Source of the DNA: Ephydatia muelleri
Taxonomy: Eukaryota > Porifera > Demospongiae > Spongillida > Spongillidae
Reading direction: 5' to 3'
NCBI GenBank assembly: GCA_013339895.1
Contig: JABACO010000006.1
Location: forward strand, 9,930,438-9,994,437
DNA: 64,000 nt
Below the pieces are notes generated by a model. It worked only from the letters and a program-made list of their open reading frames with translations. It made no database searches and had not been told where the DNA came from. This document shows positions 27,953 to 38,084 of the stretch, piece after piece. A program made the translations under genes and the position numbers. Numbering within the stretch: position 1 is the first letter of the stretch; the number at the start of each line of letters is the position of its first letter.

Positions 27953-30900
27953 ATGGCAACAAATGACGGTAGGTGATTACTTAACTATATAGTGGGGTTT
28001 CATTTTGAGGAGGGAAAGCCTTCCCCTTCCTTTTGGAGTGGGAGGGAGAAGCATGAGCTTGGATATCCATCCACACCACCTACCACCTGTCCCCCTTGCC
28101 TTGTTTATTCAGATTTCGAGCTCGGTAGCACTATGGATAGTGAAGATGAAGAAATGGAAGTAGTTGGAACAGGTACAGCAGCAGTAATTAAGTACACCAA
28201 TCACCGTGCTGCTAGTTCATTATGAATAAATAAGTTTAAACACTTGCAAAGTTGAAATGGTTTGTCCTCCATCATATATTAATTAACTTGGGCCATGCTA
28301 TAGGCTAGTTGGGCGTAGTCCAACCTTCGCGTTTGGCGGAAGGTCGGCTATACAATATCATCTGATAGCGTATGTGGGCTATTATCACATATACATGTAG
28401 CCCACATACGTTATCAGATGGGTACATACCGCTTTGATACCCGACCTTCCGCCAAACGCGAAGGTCGGGCTACGCCCAACTAGGCGGAGGCTATACAAAT
28501 CTTGGTAATAATTGTATGCCAAAACGCTAACTTTAGGTTCGGGCTGCGTCGAACTAGCTAGCTCTAGACCTACCGACCACGCCCAACTGAGCTTTTTAAT
28601 TCACTTTCGTCAATGCCGTATATCGTTTTGTCAAGTGAGCGAGTGGCACTCGCAATGTGCGCACACTCGCGAGCGCGTTAATGCAACTCGAGCATGACTC
28701 GCGAGTGACTGCAAGCGACTCGGCTGTGCATACATGCTTTTCCCTTCCCACAGCACCAAAGAAGCAGATGTCGGATCCAAGTAAGTGATCCATCATGGGT
28801 ACATACGGGCCCCCATATTTTCCTTGTGATTTTGAGGGAGAGCAGATCCCCTCTTTCCCTTCCCCTCCCCTAGCTGTCTTCTTCCACTTGTTCCTTTCGC
28901 TCAGGAAAAATATATTCAATTAATGAATTTTCTGGGGTTAGAGCAGTCACTCCCCCTCCCCCTCCCCACTCCACTGCATAACATAAAGGCTGAACCCATT
29001 CTCTCTCCAGAATCTAAGTCTAAGAACAGAAAGGGAGCAAAAGAGATTTGGAGAAGGAAGAAGCAATTGGATGTAGAACTTGGAAATCTTATGAAAAAAA
29101 TTACAGCATTAAAGCAAAGCATGATTCTTCCTGATGACGACAACGCAGCCATTGAAATGTTAATATCTCAACTAACTAGGTTGCAGCCTGCAATAGACAG
29201 ACTGATCGAATCACTTGCAAGTGAAAACCAGCGTGAAGAATTAAGTACAAGAGAGCGTTTGTTCACAGGATTAGTACAAGAGAAAACAAAAAAGCCGATG
29301 CGCTCAGGGATTTACAGAAATTACTACAAGATCGGGACAAATGCCTTGAGGATTTAAGTAAGTTACATGTAGTTACTAGTTAACCTTTTGTGTCATAATT
29401 TTTTTTTTCTGTAGTTAGCTCTTCTATTATGATTGTACTTCTATATTAGTTTTAGTTATTATCTGAGCACGAATAATTTATAACATTTGCATGCAATAAA
29501 AAGAGGCAGATTGATTAAGTGGCAGCATAATAAATACATGTAATATAGGACATCTTTGTGAAAATTGTTGTTTACAGCTTTGCCCAGTCACTTTGCTGCC
29601 TCAAGGTGGCTAACTAAGTGTGGCACCTAGAGGTGAAAGTGATCTCCAGCCTATATAATATAGCCTTAATTGGAACTGTGAAAAGTTTATGATTTCATAC
29701 CTTTACATGGTAGTCTGTTATTGCATTGTGAAGCAAATGCTTCAATTTCTTCTTACAGAAAGCATTCCTCTACCACCTCCATCTCTATTCAAAGACTGTG
29801 AAGTATTCAAGGATGTGTGTATGGATTTTGTGGACTACTACACATTGCGAAGTAGTGTGGATTCTCCACCCTGTAATCTAGAGGTACCTCCCACTCTGGT
29901 GTGTCGAGCATTTGAGGATTTCATTTGTAAATTGAAGTCTCCTGAAGAACCCACTGTTGAGTTTATTTCCATAGCTAATCAACTGGCAGCTGTGCAAAGC
30001 TATTGTCACACCCAGGATGAACGCGTAATTTGTGATCAAATTCAGAAAATAATGTCAAACAAGGCCTTTTGTGGAGATTGCAATGTGGGTCCTGTACAGT
30101 TTTCAAGGAAAAACGCTAGAGGCACTTGTCAGACAGATATTTCATTTTGTGTTGACATTTTATGTAAAGATACTTGTATAGCTAGTATTGAGTTCAAAAA
30201 GGATATGGAAGAGGCTACCAGGGAAAACATCGGATACTTTGTCAACATGAATTCAAATAAAATGTTTTTGATTTCAATGTTTGATGGTCACTGTGATGTA
30301 TCAGGTGCCATTCGTATGAAGAAGGATGGCAAGACCATATTGTGGTATCTCCTCTTGCTGAATCAGTTAATTTTTTCTTGCATCCTATTGATGAAATTCG
30401 AAGTGATGAAGTTATGTTAAAAGCTGCAAAGTTTTTGCAGGCCTTAGCAGCTGGCATAGTGTCCTTAAAAGATGAGTATCAGCGCTCCCCTTCAACGTTC
30501 TCTGCTGCTTCAGCTGAAGAACTGTTTGCCCTTTTACCACAATTTAATGGAGAGATTCGTATCAATAAGAGGCTAGGATCATTGACTTTTGGAGGCATTT
30601 CCCAAGGTGGGAGCAGTGTGGTTGTCAAGTTTTTTGCACAGAAATATGGCATAGCTGTGCAGCAATGTCTTCACAATGCAGGATTGGCACCAGAGGTACT
30701 CAAAGAGGTGAAAGTTGGCCGTGTTTGGTCTGCATGTGTTATGACCAATGTAGAAGGGAAGACGCTTTTTGAGTGCCTCAGGGACAACACTCTGACTACA
30801 GATGCTAAAGATTATATCTGCAAGCAACTAAGCAATATTAAGGAAGTGTTGACTCGTAATGGCTATGTTCATGGGGATTTGCATTCCAGTAATATCATTG

Positions 30901-31112
30901 TGGCTGCCAATAACAGATTATGTGTAGTGGATTTCAGTTGGGCAGGACAAAGCTCGATTGTCAGATATCCTTGGTCTCTTAACCGCAGCATAAAGTGGCA
31001 CGCAGATGTGGGACGTGGCCAAAAAATATTAACAGAACATGACAACTTTCTCATTGATATCATGATTGAAGATCTAAGTGGAACCTCGTCAAAGAGCCAA
31101 GCCGAATACTGA
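27953..31112 (+). CDS. Coiled-coil / REase-like / kinase-like protein (Crinkler-type, CR family)
   Basis: Exons 27953-27968, 28113-28172, 28754-28780, 29011-29357 and 29759-31112 have GT-AG borders and phases that join, apart from two breaks. The N-terminus (MATNDDFELGS) is acidic and followed by a basic KSKSKNRKGAKEIWRRKK stretch (possible nuclear signal), then a coiled coil to 29357. The last exon starts SIPLPPPSLFKDCEVFKD. It has a TDISFCVDILC...IEFKKD segment that fits a PD-(D/E)xK nuclease fold (D then E-x-K), then a kinase-like domain: VVVKFF, GYVHGDLHSSNII and VVDFSWAG (DFS in place of DFG), ending IKWHADVGRG and EHDNFL. This nuclease-plus-kinase layout is known from Crinkler-like effectors. 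One-base frameshifts fall in the A-run near 29290 and near 30340, so the copy is either broken or affected by sequencing error. Confidence 0.65.
28306..28482. mobile_element. Foldback MITE (TAGTTGGGCGTAG ends) in an intron
   Basis: Starts TAGTTGGGCGTAGTCCAACC and ends in the near-exact reverse complement, with inner arms CTTCGCGTTTGGCGGAAGGT. It lies between the second and third exons of the kinase-like gene. A partial end (GGTCGGGCGACGCCCAACTA) also sits at about 20010-20029. Confidence 0.85.
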
Positions 31113-31239
31113 CTGAAAAAATTAACTGGTTTTCTGTGTATGAATGAATGATCCAATATTTGTGTTTGCTTTATGAAATTTAAATTTAAAGAACAATGGG
31201 CGACATGTATATACACTGTTAAAAAAGTCGGACACTCGG

Positions 31240-31368
31240 CAATCCAAATGTATTTCAATCCCGTGGATTGAAATACATTTGGATTGGTAAACAATCCAAA
31301 TATTTAACACATTAGCGTTGGATGAAAACAATCCTAAGATTTTGGATTGAAATAATTTGGATTGATGT
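31240..31368. repeat. Palindromic CAATCCAAAT segment
   Basis: CAATCCAAATGTATTTCAAT is followed after 4 bp by its reverse complement (to 31286). Further CAATCCAAAT and ATTTGGATTG motifs extend to about 31368. Probably a small foldback element just 3' of the kinase-like gene. Confidence 0.7.
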
Positions 31369-31734
31369 TTATGCCTTAGTAATTATTTTGACTTAGTGCC
31401 ACGCATTTCAAGACTTTGATTTGATATTGGATCCGCTCATTTCAAGTGGTATTAACGTAAGGATTCGGATAATTACAAAGTGTTTCCCCCCCCATACCAG
31501 TGGCCCTGATTTATTCCTACGGTCTACCCTTTCTCTCCTTTCTACACTCACACATACCCCACACATACCTCCTCCACCTCCTCTTTCTCCTCCCTACAGC
31601 GTGGCTATGTGTTCAGACAGAACCCCACTGTTATGCCGTTCTATGACGTCCCGGGCTTAATCAGTGCTGTTATGTGCAGTCCAACTTCCCATGTCACCTC
31701 TGACATCATTCCTTTCCTTTTATTCTTCTCCATC

Positions 31735-31860
31735 CCAGTCTCGTCTCCTCCCTCTCCTCTCTCCTCCTCCCTCTCCTCTCTCCTCCCTCTCCTCTCTCCT
31801 CCCTCTCCTCTCTTCTCCCTCTCCTCTCTCCTCCCTCTCCTCTCTCCTCCCTCTCCTACC
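31735..31860 (+). repeat. CTCCTCCCTCTCCTCT tandem tract
   Basis: About nine copies of a 12-18-bp pyrimidine unit. The ORFs on both strands here are repeat artefacts. Confidence 0.85.
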
Positions 31861-31867
31861 ATCCGCA

Positions 31868-31948
31868 GTCGGACGGAATGATCGAACGTTTCAATAGGAC
31901 CCTCCTAAGCATGTTGAGTACGGTGCTGGGGGAAGAAGGGGAGGTGCA
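31868..31948 (+). pseudogene. Ty3/gypsy-type integrase fragment
   Basis: Reads SDGMIERFNRTLLSMLSTV, the conserved catalytic-core ending of LTR-retrotransposon integrases (the glutamate in M-I-E-R is the family's third acidic residue). Only about 27 residues remain, bordered on the 5' side by the CTC tract and CCGCAG, and on the 3' side by a ~165-bp repeat. No other retroelement domains were found nearby. Confidence 0.65.
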
Positions 31949-31956
31949 TTCTGGAC

Positions 31957-32160
31957 CTCACCCAGAGGCTACCTGACTTGGTAAGATCCAGCTCATATCA
32001 CTGGCCCCTCCCACCTGAGGACCATGGCTATGTCATCATTGCACCCACATACATTGAATAAGTTAGATACTGCTTAATCACCAGGGAAGCACGGTACTGG
32101 TGAGGCTGTGCATTCTGGACCTCACCCAGAGTTTACCTCACTTGGTAAGATCCAGCTCAT
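31957..32160 (+). repeat. ~165-bp repeat, about 1.3 copies
   Basis: Same unit as 25844-26130 and 39903-40310 in plus orientation, including CACCAGGGAAGCACGGTACT. It ends abruptly at CCAGCTCATTACAAGATAGC. Confidence 0.8.
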
Positions 32161-32218
32161 TACAAGATAGCACAGCAAAATCTGTTCTTGAATACTGACA
32201 AATAAATTGCAGTTTTAG

Positions 32219-32412
32219 CTTGAGGTAGGGAGGTGAGGGGACATGAGGGACATGAGGTAGGGAGGTGAGGGGACATGAGGTGAGGGGACATGAGGTGAGG
32301 GGATATGAGGTAGGGAGTTGAGGGGACATGAGGTAGGGAGGTGAGGGGACATGAGGTAGGGAGGTGAGGGGACATGAGGTAGGGAGGTGAGGTAGGGAGG
32401 TGAGGGGACATA
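32219..32412 (+). repeat. Minisatellite GAGGGGACATGAGGTAGG
   Basis: About ten tandem copies of a 13-22-bp purine-rich unit. The minus frames read PHLPTSCPLTS-like peptides that are repeat artefacts. Confidence 0.9.
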
Positions 32413-32457
32413 AGTCAGCTCCAATGTATTGGTGCAGCTGCTGCATGTACCTGGTCA

Positions 32458-32534
32458 TAATGGGTCACTAGTTCGATGAACTGTCCTAGATTCACAAGAC
32501 TTGAATCCTTGGAAATGACAGCCTTGAACTCCTG
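32458..32534 (-). CDS. Unassigned exon (EFKAVISKDSSLVNLGQFIE)
   Basis: On the minus strand, CTACAGTGCAG supplies an acceptor and the exon reads EFKAVISKDSSLVNLGQFIE then LVTHYDQ before a GTACAT donor. It has normal amino-acid composition and no stops, so it may be a genuine exon of a minus-strand gene that also uses 33012-33091. The family is not recognised. Confidence 0.35.
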
Positions 32535-32740
32535 CACTGTAGATACATGTCTACCCAAACTGATCAGTGAATGCACATGTGCTAATTCACATAACTGCTA
32601 CAAAAAATGGTTTGCTCCTTTGTATACCATACCCATATGTGCACACATTACAAATCATATACAAATGCCACACCCTAGTACACACATCCAGCCACACACA
32701 TATCCACACCCAAGCCCACACACACACACACATATGTTGT

Positions 32741-32885
32741 GTAGGGTGTGTGTGGTTGTTGTGTAGGGTGTGTGTGTGTGTTGTGTAGGGTGTGTGTGTT
32801 ATGTAGGGAGTGTGTGTGGTATGTGCAGGTGTGTACGTGTGTTGTGTAGAGTGTGTGTGTGCGCATGTGTGTAAAAGTGTGTGCC
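32741..32885 (+). repeat. GT-rich degenerate array (TGTAGGGTGTGTGTG)
   Basis: About six copies of TTGTGTAGGGTGTGTGTG-like units. Not coding. Confidence 0.8.
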
Positions 32886-33011
32886 ATAGGTCTTGACAGC
32901 CAGAAGAACACACACACATGGATCAAGGATAAAATCCCTTCCCTTCCCTTCCCTTGAAGTCTCCCACTGGATCATACACAGGACTCCTCCCTCCCTCTCA
33001 CATCCTCACCT

Positions 33012-33091
33012 TGAAGAAGGTCAGGTATATATCCACCAACTTCCCTGCCAAGGCCTGGTCTTCTTGGTTCATCGAGACAACAAACACCATA
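33012..33091 (-). CDS. CEBPZ/Noc1 (CBF/Mak21)-like exon
   Basis: Bordered by an acceptor (TTTTCAG on the minus strand, near 33092) and a GTGAGG donor, the exon reads DTMVFVVSMNQEDQALAGKL then VDIYLTFFK. This resembles the segment of CBF/Mak21 (Noc1/CEBPZ) ribosome-biogenesis factors in which an E-D-x-x-L-A-x-K-L helix precedes Y-x-x-F-F. It is a single exon, so the family call is tentative. Confidence 0.35.
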
Positions 33092-33159
33092 GTATCTGAA
33101 AACAGAGCAGATGGTGGTCAGTGTGTGTGACCTGTTTCCCTGGCCCCAGACCCTGCCCT

Positions 33160-33262
33160 AGTCTCGTCCCTAGACCTGCATACGCAAGCAATTATCACAT
33201 AATGTACAATGCTACGTACAGTGGGTCTGGGAAACAAGTCGCACAAACTTGTTCCGTTGCTT
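33160..33262 (+). mobile_element. Degenerate GTCTCGT-type MITE copy
   Basis: Starts CTAGTCTCGTCCCTAGACCT and contains GTGGGTCTGGGAAACAAGTC and CACAAACTTGTTCCG, the same order as the longer copies at 61705-61812 and 63347-63459. More diverged than those copies. Confidence 0.7.
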
Positions 33263-33477
33263 CTAAATATTGAAGCACCAATCAGAAAGCTGCTTCATCT
33301 CATGACGCCACTCCCCTGGAGCACTCACCTGCAGCAACTGATGGAGACAGCTGGGCATGACGCTGTGTGTGTTTGCAATTGCAGTTCTATGATGTTTCAC
33401 CTATTTTTTTTAAAATGGATTTTCCACCTGATTTTTCATCACTAAAGGTTTACCTCCCTGGTAAAAACAGGTTGGAA

Positions 33478-33695
33478 GGTGAAGCAGTGATGGGGATGAG
33501 GCATAGAGGGTGAAGTAGTGATGGGGATGAGGCATAGAGGGTGAAGTAGTGATGGGGATGAGGCATAGAGGGTGAAGTAGTGATGGGGATGAGGCATAGA
33601 GGGTGAAGTAGTGATGGGGATGAGGCATAGAGGGTGAAATAGTGATGGGGATGAGACGTGAAGGCGAAGCAGTGATGGGGATGAGGCATGAAGGT
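33478..33695 (+). repeat. 30-bp minisatellite (GATGGGGATGAGGCATAGAG)
   Basis: Seven tandem copies of GGTGAAGTAGTGATGGGGAT plus GAGGCATAGA. The first five are almost identical and the last two have diverged. Confidence 0.92.
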
Positions 33696-33799
33696 GACAT
33701 GATCCTCACATGATCCTCTCCCCTCTCACATGATCCTCACATGATCCTCTCCCCTCTCACATGCAGTACATTGTACATGCTTTCCCATGCCTAGGGGTA

Positions 33800-33879
33800 A
33801 GGGTACATTGTTGGCCCTTACATTCTCCCATCATCAGAACATTCATTAAACATTATGTACTCCCTAAACAAACCACCTT
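33800..33879. other. Short unique segment before inner inverted repeat
   Basis: Contains two copies of CACATGATCCTCTCCCCTCT just upstream (33707-33765) and no recognised gene. Confidence 0.4.
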
Positions 33880-34016
33880 CTTTCTGATGTACCTCATGCA
33901 CAAAGGTAGCCCAACCTCTCTCCCCTTAGGTATTTCCTCAACATCCCTTTCTCCTCCTCCTCCTCTAAACATGATCCCAACTGACCTGTAGCAATGCCAT
34001 CGAACAGGCCAAGCAC
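33880..34016 (+). repeat. Inner inverted repeat, left copy
   Basis: CATGCACAAAGGTAGCCCAA through GATCCCAACTGACCTGTAGC and CAATGCCATCGAACAGG is found in reverse complement at about 37125-37247. It brackets about 3.1 kb. Confidence 0.85.
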
Positions 34017-34093
34017 TCAGATTGGTCTTCTGCTGTCTGCTGGGACGAGGGGACAAATGGGTGGAGGTTCCTACGGTTGTTGGGTGTAAGAAA

Positions 34094-34182
34094 GGTTACA
34101 GAGGGACATGTGTAGTGTGTGGAGGGACATGTGTAGTGTGGAGGGACATGCGTAGTGTGTGGAGGGACATGTGTAGTGTGGA
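34094..34182 (+). repeat. Minisatellite GGAGGGACATGTGTAGTGTG, left array
   Basis: Four to five copies of an approximately 20-bp unit, followed by a (CAAGTCTTG)-rich segment. The same unit occurs at 36625-36725. The flanking ACTTGACAAGACTTG-like sequence is inverted between the two places while the array itself is not. Confidence 0.85.
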
Positions 34183-34299
34183 CCCTAAGAAAAAAATTAT
34201 CCAAGTCTTGCCAAGACTTACCATGACTTCTTGACAAGACTTGACTGGGATCTATGTCAAGTCTTGGCATGAAAATGGAACAGATCTTACAAGTCCTTT

Positions 34300-35420
34300 C
34301 ATGGCCATGTAAGATGCCCCCTGTGCCATGTAAATTACACCCATGCAATGCCACACAGTGTATGAAAGATTAATAGTGGTAAACAGCACAATACATGAAA
34401 AATAACTAGGGGAAAAACAGTAAGTCATTTTAGAGTTGATTGACGTCATTTTGTTCAAGCTCAACTATCTCGGCACTTCTGGTTCGCCTTCGTTGTGAAA
34501 ACTGCAAGATCAAAGGGTTCTGTTGGGAACTGCCTCTTGATTGTTGCTCAACAAGTCAGTAAGAAGAATCTTGTGTAAGTTTGTTTACCAATTATCCGCT
34601 GAACCTTTTCCGGACACAGTGAAGGCTTTGGGCTTTTCATAGAAGGAAAAAGCAGGGATTCCCGAAGTTCTTTCTTTGAAAAGAAGATGTCAAGCAGCGA
34701 CAAGCCATAGGTGTAAATGTTTCTCTTTGGAATTAGTGTTAAATTAACACCATTGAACTGGATGTAAATACAAGGGATTAGCACATAAAAATTGCTATTC
34801 TAAAACTAACCCAATCCTCTTCATTACGTGACTCCTGGGCAAACTCCACTGCTGAGTTTTCCTTCTTAGAACTACATGTATATCATTTTATAATACATGT
34901 ATATATAATACACTATTCGTAGCTGGGCTTACACTGATTTGGCTTGTTCAGAAATATGGTCAAGTATGTGACTGAGCTTGCCATTTATGCTCATTAACAG
35001 TGTAATCTGTAACAGAAAAGAAGTCATTTATATTGAATAACATAGTAATCACGTACCATTTCTTGATTCTTCCACATGAAAAAGTAAAAGTATACATGTA
35101 CATGTACATAGTTATTTCTTTTTACATTCATTCAGTGCCATATATGCTCTTACCTGTGATTGTTCAGACTCTGAACTGCTAAACTGCTGGCATGTATGGC
35201 AAAATGTGACAGTATTGTCTACAAATGTAAGTTATAGCTTACACTCTTCAATGAAGAAAACTGCAGAATTAAAATAAATGTATGTTGCACAGCACATTCC
35301 ATGCATGCATGCTCACGAACCCTGGCCCAGTCACTAGAAACATGTGAACTGGTAGCTCCCTGTATTGCATCCAATAGAATGGCTCGTTTATGCTGCTCTA
35401 CACTCTGCAGGGGCTTGGAT
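34300..35420. other. No gene recognised
   Basis: AT-rich sequence with scattered TACATGTA palindromes (near 34877-34900 and 35094-35107). No splice-bounded coding segment was found. Confidence 0.4.
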
Positions 35421-35930
35421 TATGACATCATAGACACAGTTCAAACTTTAGATCCCCATCCTGCATGCACGCTGCTTACTTCTTGTCTTCGCCTGGTGCT
35501 ATCACTTGAAGCAGCATCGCCACCACCTGTACTGCACCACACATCAGCTTGCTTCCACTGAGGCTACATGATATAGACACAGTTCAAACTTTAGATTCCC
35601 ATCCTGCATGCACGCTGCTTACTTCTTGTCTTTGCCTATCACTAGAAGCAGCGTCACCATCATCAGAACTGCGCCACATATCAGCTTGCTTCCACTGAGG
35701 CTACATGATATACACACAGTTCAAACTTTAGATTCCCATCCTGCATGCGCGCTGCTTACTTCTTGTCTTCGCCTGGTGCTATCACTTGAAGCAGCATCAC
35801 CACCATCAGAATTGCGCCGCATATCACCTTGCTTCCACTGAGGCTACATGGTATAGACACAGTTTAGACGTTAGATTCCCATCCTGCATGCGCGCTGCTT
35901 ACTAATACTTCCTGTCTTCGCCTGGTGCTA
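35420..35930 (+). repeat. ~130-bp tandem repeat, four copies
   Basis: Each unit has AGACACAGTTCAAACTTTAG, CCATCCTGCATGCACGCTGC, TTACTTCTTGTCTTCGCCTG and GCTTCCACTGAGGCTACATG. The last copy is most diverged. Ser/Leu-rich ORFs across the units lack support as genes. Confidence 0.88.
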
Positions 35931-36024
35931 TCACTTATCCTATCGTCGCACGCTAGCTAGCTCGGTACGACTTTTTATTTTAATACACAAGTATATATAC
36001 ATGCATACATTTACACCATGCATA

Positions 36025-36150
36025 TACAGACATTATTAACATATACTTACGAGTTTGCATCTCTTCACATCCTCCTTCTTGTTCAAGGGTCTTTTGCGTT
36101 CTTTTTGCAGTTCTTTTAGGCCTACGTGTGCTTTGCTCAGAATCCGCCAT
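36025..36150 (-). CDS. Unassigned basic ORF MADSEQSTRRPKRTAKRTQK
   Basis: A first-exon-like frame: MADSEQSTRRPKRTAKRTQK then TLEQEGGCEEMQTRK, ending near a GTAAGT donor (36046-36051 on the plus strand, ACTTAC). Lys/Arg-rich start typical of a nuclear protein. Divergent neighbour of 36203-36418. Confidence 0.3.
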
Positions 36151-36202
36151 TGTCCTTGAAATGCTGAACACGTGAATCAAAATGCGCATGCGTTATTAGA
36201 TT

Positions 36203-36418
36203 ATGTTCTGTTTTTTTTTTTTTTTTTTTTTCAGAATGGAGCGGAGACAACGTAACACCTATCGCAGATATCTAACCGAAAGTGGAAAAGCAATTCCCCG
36301 TACTACAGCTTGGCGTCATTTCAAGCATCGTCTATACAGGTTAGAGTCAATGATAATTGTTATTGACAATGCTAACAGATATTTAGTTAGGCAACCAAAC
36401 ATGTTTGAACACAATTAA
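36203..36418 (+). CDS. Unassigned basic ORF MERRQRNTYRRYLTESGKAI
   Basis: After a T-rich stretch ending in CAG (36213-36233), the frame reads MERRQRNTYRRYLTESGKAI then PRTTAWRHFKHRLYRLESMI to a stop. The composition is basic and normal. A divergent minus-strand ORF (36150 downward, MADSEQSTRRPKRTAKRTQK) starts about 90 bp away, so the pair shares a potential promoter of about 85 bp. It may be the start of a transposon-encoded protein, but no family was recognised. Confidence 0.3.
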   Translation: MFCFFFFFFFRMERRQRNTYRRYLTESGKAIPRTTAWRHFKHRLYRLESMIIVIDNANRYLVRQPNMFEHN

Positions 36419-36624
36419 ACTTATCTATTTTATTCAAATACATTGTTCTATGTACTTTCCACTATTTCAGAAATTATATGGCAAGACATAATGCCAAGTG
36501 AAAATATTGTGTGACCAGCTAGGACACAATAATACATGGTAAGACATTGCAAGGCTTTCCAAGTCATGATAAAGCTTGAAATGTCTTGTCAAGTCATGGC
36601 AAGACTTGACGATATTTTTTCTTA

Positions 36625-36725
36625 GGGGAGGGACATGTGTAGTGTGGAGGGACATGTGTAGTGTGGAGGGACATGTGTTGTGTGTGGAGGGACATGTGCA
36701 TTGTGGAGGGACATGTGCAGTGTGT
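36625..36725 (+). repeat. Minisatellite GGAGGGACATGTGTAGTGTG, right array
   Basis: Five copies of the same unit as 34094-34182, preceded by the inverted CAAGACTTGACG flank. Confidence 0.85.
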
Positions 36726-36730
36726 ACTAA

Positions 36731-37056
36731 CCTTAAACAGATCAATCCCCCTCAATGGAAACATATCATGCATCGCCTATTAATCCCCATCGGAGAGGTG
36801 GCATCTATAAGAATACAATACATACATTATCAGAGAGTGTGCTAACACAAACACATGTACTGACCTTAAACAGATCAATCTCCAACACATCAAGCATCAC
36901 CAGTTGATCCCCATCGGAGAGGTGGGCATCTATAAGAATGCAACGCATGCATCATCTGAGGGTGTGTGCTGTACTAACCTTAAACAGATCAATCCCCATC
37001 AATGGGAACACATCAAGCGTCACCAGTCGATCCCCATCGGAGAGGTGGGCATCTAT
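36731..37056 (-). CDS. Triplicated exon (DAHLSDGDxLVTLDVFPLMG)
   Basis: Three copies, about 124 bp apart, each with an ATAG acceptor and a GTTAGT or GTCAGT donor on the minus strand. Copy at 36979-37055: DAHLSDGDRLVTLDVFPLMG then IDLFK. Copy at 36863-36930: a shorter version DAHLSDGDQLVMLDVLEIDL. Copy at 36731-36805: one base missing near DA, so its frame is broken. The protein family is not recognised. Tandem exon duplication can supply mutually exclusive exons, but the broken copy argues that at least one is dead. Confidence 0.4.
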
Positions 37057-37124
37057 AAGAATGCAACACATACATTCATCTGAGTGAGGGGTGATATGCT
37101 ATGACCACCTGTGTGAGGAGTGAA

Positions 37125-37247
37125 TGCCTGTTCGATGGCATTGCTACAGGTCAGTTGGGATCATGTTTGAGGAGGAGGAGGAGAAAGGGATGTTGAGGAA
37201 ATACCTAAGGGGAGAGAGGTTGGGCTACCTTTGTGCATGAGGTACCT
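37125..37247 (-). repeat. Inner inverted repeat, right copy
   Basis: Reverse complement of 33880-34016 (TACAGGTCAGTTGGGATCAT, ACCTAAGGGGAGAGAGGTTG). Confidence 0.85.
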
Positions 37248-37425
37248 GATTCCCTTCTTTCTCCTCAGGATTACTGGTGCTTAAAGAGCTCGGCATTGAG
37301 ATAGATATGTTGCTTTGGAGATTGATCCTGATTCAGTCAAGGTGGCTGTGGAGAAGGGGCAGAGGGTGGGATACCTTATCCCTCCCCTCAGATACCTTCC
37401 CCCTCCCCTCCCCTTCCTTGTATTC

Positions 37426-37555
37426 CAGTTCATTAAGCTAGGCACCATTATAACCAAGATGAACTTTATCAAACAGACGAAGAAGGCCATATTCAATGTG
37501 CGGGTGAATCGGGAGGAGCAAGTACATGTTCTCTGGTGCACAGAGATAGAGATGT
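37426..37555 (+). CDS. Unassigned exon (FIKLGTIITKMNFIKQTKKA)
   Basis: Following TTGTATTCCAG, the frame reads FIKLGTIITKMNFIKQTKKA then IFNVRVNREEQVHVLWCTEI. A second coding-like stretch, EIDPDSVKVAVEKGQRVGYL, lies just upstream (37309-37380). The composition looks like a folded protein but no family was recognised. Confidence 0.35.
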
Positions 37556-37660
37556 ATGGCCTGGGCACCAGGGATATAGGCAGGTATAGCCTGGGCACTA
37601 GGTGTAAGAAGATATGGCCTCACCAAGTGTCCAGTTTTTGTAATGTATTGGTTAAGGAAC

Positions 37661-37664
<4 letters not shown>

Positions 37665-37713
<49 letters not shown>

Positions 37714-37722
37714 TGTGTGTGT
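37665..37722 (+). repeat. GT microsatellite
   Basis: About 50 bp of pure GT. Confidence 0.95.
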
Positions 37723-38084
37723 CTCAACACTAATCTATGTACTCCACTTTACAAGTCACGCATTCTCAAATCTTTGTCCTTGATGCCTAGCTAGCTACAT
37801 GTGGGGCGCAGGTCACATCAGTTCGATTGTGGAGGTTTAACATTTACAGCATCTGCTGTGTTCCATAGCAAAGGATCATTTACAAGGTTTGTACAGTGTT
37901 TCATGTATTATGTACAAGTTCTTTAAAGTTCTTTCTTATATCTCTTATATCTTCAGGTTTCCCAATTCAGCCTAATTGGAAGTCTATAGAAGCAGTTTAG
38001 CAATTTTGCTAACCGTACTATTTGCTTTTGTTTGTTTGTACGCTGCGATGGAAAAAAAGTTTCATTATGTTTGTATGGTGAATA

